NCBI GenBank assembly: GCA_030054245.1
Contig: JASGCH010000114.1
Span: forward strand, 1 to 5,263
DNA length: 5,263 nt
Reading direction: 5' to 3'
Origin: Gammaproteobacteria bacterium
GTDB lineage: Bacteria; Pseudomonadota; Gammaproteobacteria; Burkholderiales; Burkholderiaceae_C
Shown here: one piece after another, positions 4,231 through 5,263 of the stretch
How the letters are laid out: each line of letters starts with the position of its first letter
Position numbering within the stretch: position 1 is the first letter of the stretch
Notes under the pieces: generated by a model
Told to the model about the DNA's origin: nothing
The model's database searches: none
The model's input: only the letters and a program-made list of their open reading frames with translations
Program-made: the position numbers and the translations under genes

Positions 4231-5263
4231 ATGAGTGGAAGACAAAAATTTTATCCTACCAAAATTGACATAAAAACACTAGACGCTGAAGCCCTAAAAG
4301 TGCTTAAGAAACTGCGTTCAGCTGGATTTAAGGCTTACATTGTTGGGGGCGCAGTTCGAGACTTGTTATTGGGGGGAAAGCCTAAAGATTTTGATATTGC
4401 CACAGACGCTAAGCCAGAGCAGGTCAAGAGTTTGTTCCGTAAAGCTTTTATCATCGGACGACGGTTTCGCATTGTATTGGTGGTTTTTTTTCCACCCAAA
4501 GTTACCCCACCTGAAGTCAAACGACTTGAAGTCAAGCGCATCGAGGTTACGACTTTTCGTGCACACATTGATTTTTCTCAGCAAGTTATACCGGAAAACG
4601 AGATTGAACCGGCCTATGTCAATGACGACGGGATGATCCTACGAGATAATGTGTACGGTAATTTAGAATCTGATGCACAAGTTCGTGATTTTACTATTAA
4701 TGCTTTGTATCTCGAGCCTTTTGACCAGAAGATCATCGATTTTGGTTCCGGGATGGAGGACTTAGGCGCTAAAAAGATTCGTTTAATTGGCGACCCAGCG
4801 ACGCGATTTCGCGAGGATCCAGTGCGCATCTTGCGTAGTTTGCGGTTTATGGCAAAATTACGCACCTATCAATTTCATCTTCACGAAGATATTTGTGAAC
4901 CCTTATTAGCTTCCATGCCATTGTTAAAGGGAGTTTCAGAACAGCGCTTACTAGAGGAATCGTACAAATTTTTTATTCGTGGATACGCCCAAGATTCTAT
5001 GGATGTATTGGCCAGCTTACCTTTGCTGGTGGGTGAATTGCCGGCTCTTATGCAATTGGTGTTGGCACGCATGCACTTGACTTATTTTTATCAAGGCCTC
5101 AAGAATATGGATGGGCTAACAGCTAAGGGGCAAGAGTTGTCTTCGGTTTACTTGTTAGCCTTATGTTTCTGGGAGGATTTAATCATTTTTATGCAGTCGG
5201 AAATCAAGGAAAAATTAACGGATGGACAAAGTTTTCAAGTATTTCAGTTGGCTATTTCGCATG
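4231..5263 (+). CDS. pcnB: poly(A) polymerase I PcnB (partial, C-terminus outside window)
   Basis: PcnB adds poly(A) tails to RNA 3' ends and so marks RNAs for degradation. The class II nucleotidyltransferase head is clear: YIVGGAVRDLLLG (36-48), KPKDFDIATDA with catalytic D53 and D55 (50-60), and IIGRRFRIV (74-82). Then come EVTTFR (105-110), RDNVYGNLESDAQVRDFTINALY (138-160), RLIGDPATRFREDPVRILRSLRF (184-206) and LLEESYKFF (240-248). The sequence stays open to base 5263, giving 344 codons of a family that is usually about 450. The ATG at 4231 is the only standard start after the in-frame stop at 4177-4179, and no good Shine-Dalgarno precedes it. Compared with the E. coli protein, about 13 extra residues with a five-residue period lie between GRRFR and EVTTFR (see 4492-4551). 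The usual His before that strand is Leu (L83). Confidence 0.93.
   Translation, partial: MSGRQKFYPTKIDIKTLDAEALKVLKKLRSAGFKAYIVGGAVRDLLLGGKPKDFDIATDAKPEQVKSLFRKAFIIGRRFRIVLVVFFPPKVTPPEVKRLEVKRIEVTTFRAHIDFSQQVIPENEIEPAYVNDDGMILRDNVYGNLESDAQVRDFTINALYLEPFDQKIIDFGSGMEDLGAKKIRLIGDPATRFREDPVRILRSLRFMAKLRTYQFHLHEDICEPLLASMPLLKGVSEQRLLEESYKFFIRGYAQDSMDVLASLPLLVGELPALMQLVLARMHLTYFYQGLKNMDGLTAKGQELSSVYLLALCFWEDLIIFMQSEIKEKLTDGQSFQVFQLAISH
4492..4551 (+). repeat. five-codon tandem repeat inside pcnB
   Basis: Four 15-base units read PPKVT, PPEVK, RLEVK, RIEVT (residues 88-107). The DNA similarity is clearest in GAAGTCAAACGACTT (4513-4527) against GAAGTCAAGCGCATC (4528-4542), which agree at 11 of 15 positions. 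The block lies where the family normally has a short link between two strands, so it looks like a local tandem duplication in frame. Confidence 0.5.

Noticed and set aside
4335..5072. Several 60-100 codon ORFs over pcnB on both strands
   Set aside because: They are shadows of the clearly conserved pcnB frame.

Overview
The window looks like chromosomal DNA of a betaproteobacterium, or a close relative, with modest GC content. The main argument is the run hda-like gene, HAD-IB hydrolase, pcnB on the plus strand. From family knowledge, this order is typical of Burkholderiales and Neisseriales. A hisZ gene also fits such an organism. Two features are not ordinary for that group. The histidyl-tRNA synthetase is of the second, 'GLDYYTG / ADIDTIG' type rather than the usual proteobacterial one. 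The Hda-like protein has lost its nucleotide-binding motifs. A host-restricted or otherwise streamlined genome would fit, but the sequence does not prove it.

Layout. Positions 1-541 (minus) hold the N-terminal 180 codons of hisZ, cut by the window edge. Positions 542-739 are an intergenic gap with one copy of a dispersed repeat. Positions 740-2149 (minus) hold a complete hisS. Positions 2150-2602 are a 450-base divergent gap between hisS and the plus-strand genes. Most of this gap (about 2240-2590) is filled by a hairpin-rich repeat element, with a doubtful 89-codon ORF lying over it. Positions 2603-3307 (plus) hold the hda-like gene. Positions 3363-4091 (plus) hold a HAD-IB phosphatase-like gene whose last codons are derived from the repeat. 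Positions 4092-4230 are a gap that probably holds the right end of the same repeat. Positions 4231-5263 (plus) hold the first 344 codons of pcnB, cut by the window edge.

Functions. HisZ is the regulatory subunit of the short-form ATP phosphoribosyltransferase (first step of histidine synthesis). HisS charges tRNA-His. The two proteins share a class II synthetase fold and lie in the same orientation. The plus-strand genes link control of DnaA (Hda), a small-molecule phosphatase of unknown substrate, and RNA 3'-end polyadenylation (PcnB). They are probably grouped by inherited gene order rather than by a shared pathway.

The most unusual content is a repeat family with three recognisable copies (623-639, 2240-2268, 4034-4062). 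Each copy lies next to a second motif (CCAAATTAC-like). In two copies the repeat can form the same RNA hairpin, and the differing bases are replaced by G-U pairs. One copy supplies the C-terminus and stop codon of the HAD gene. The 2240-2590 copy also holds a 43-base symmetric stem-loop. Together these suggest a mobile or RNA-encoding intergenic element that I cannot name with confidence.
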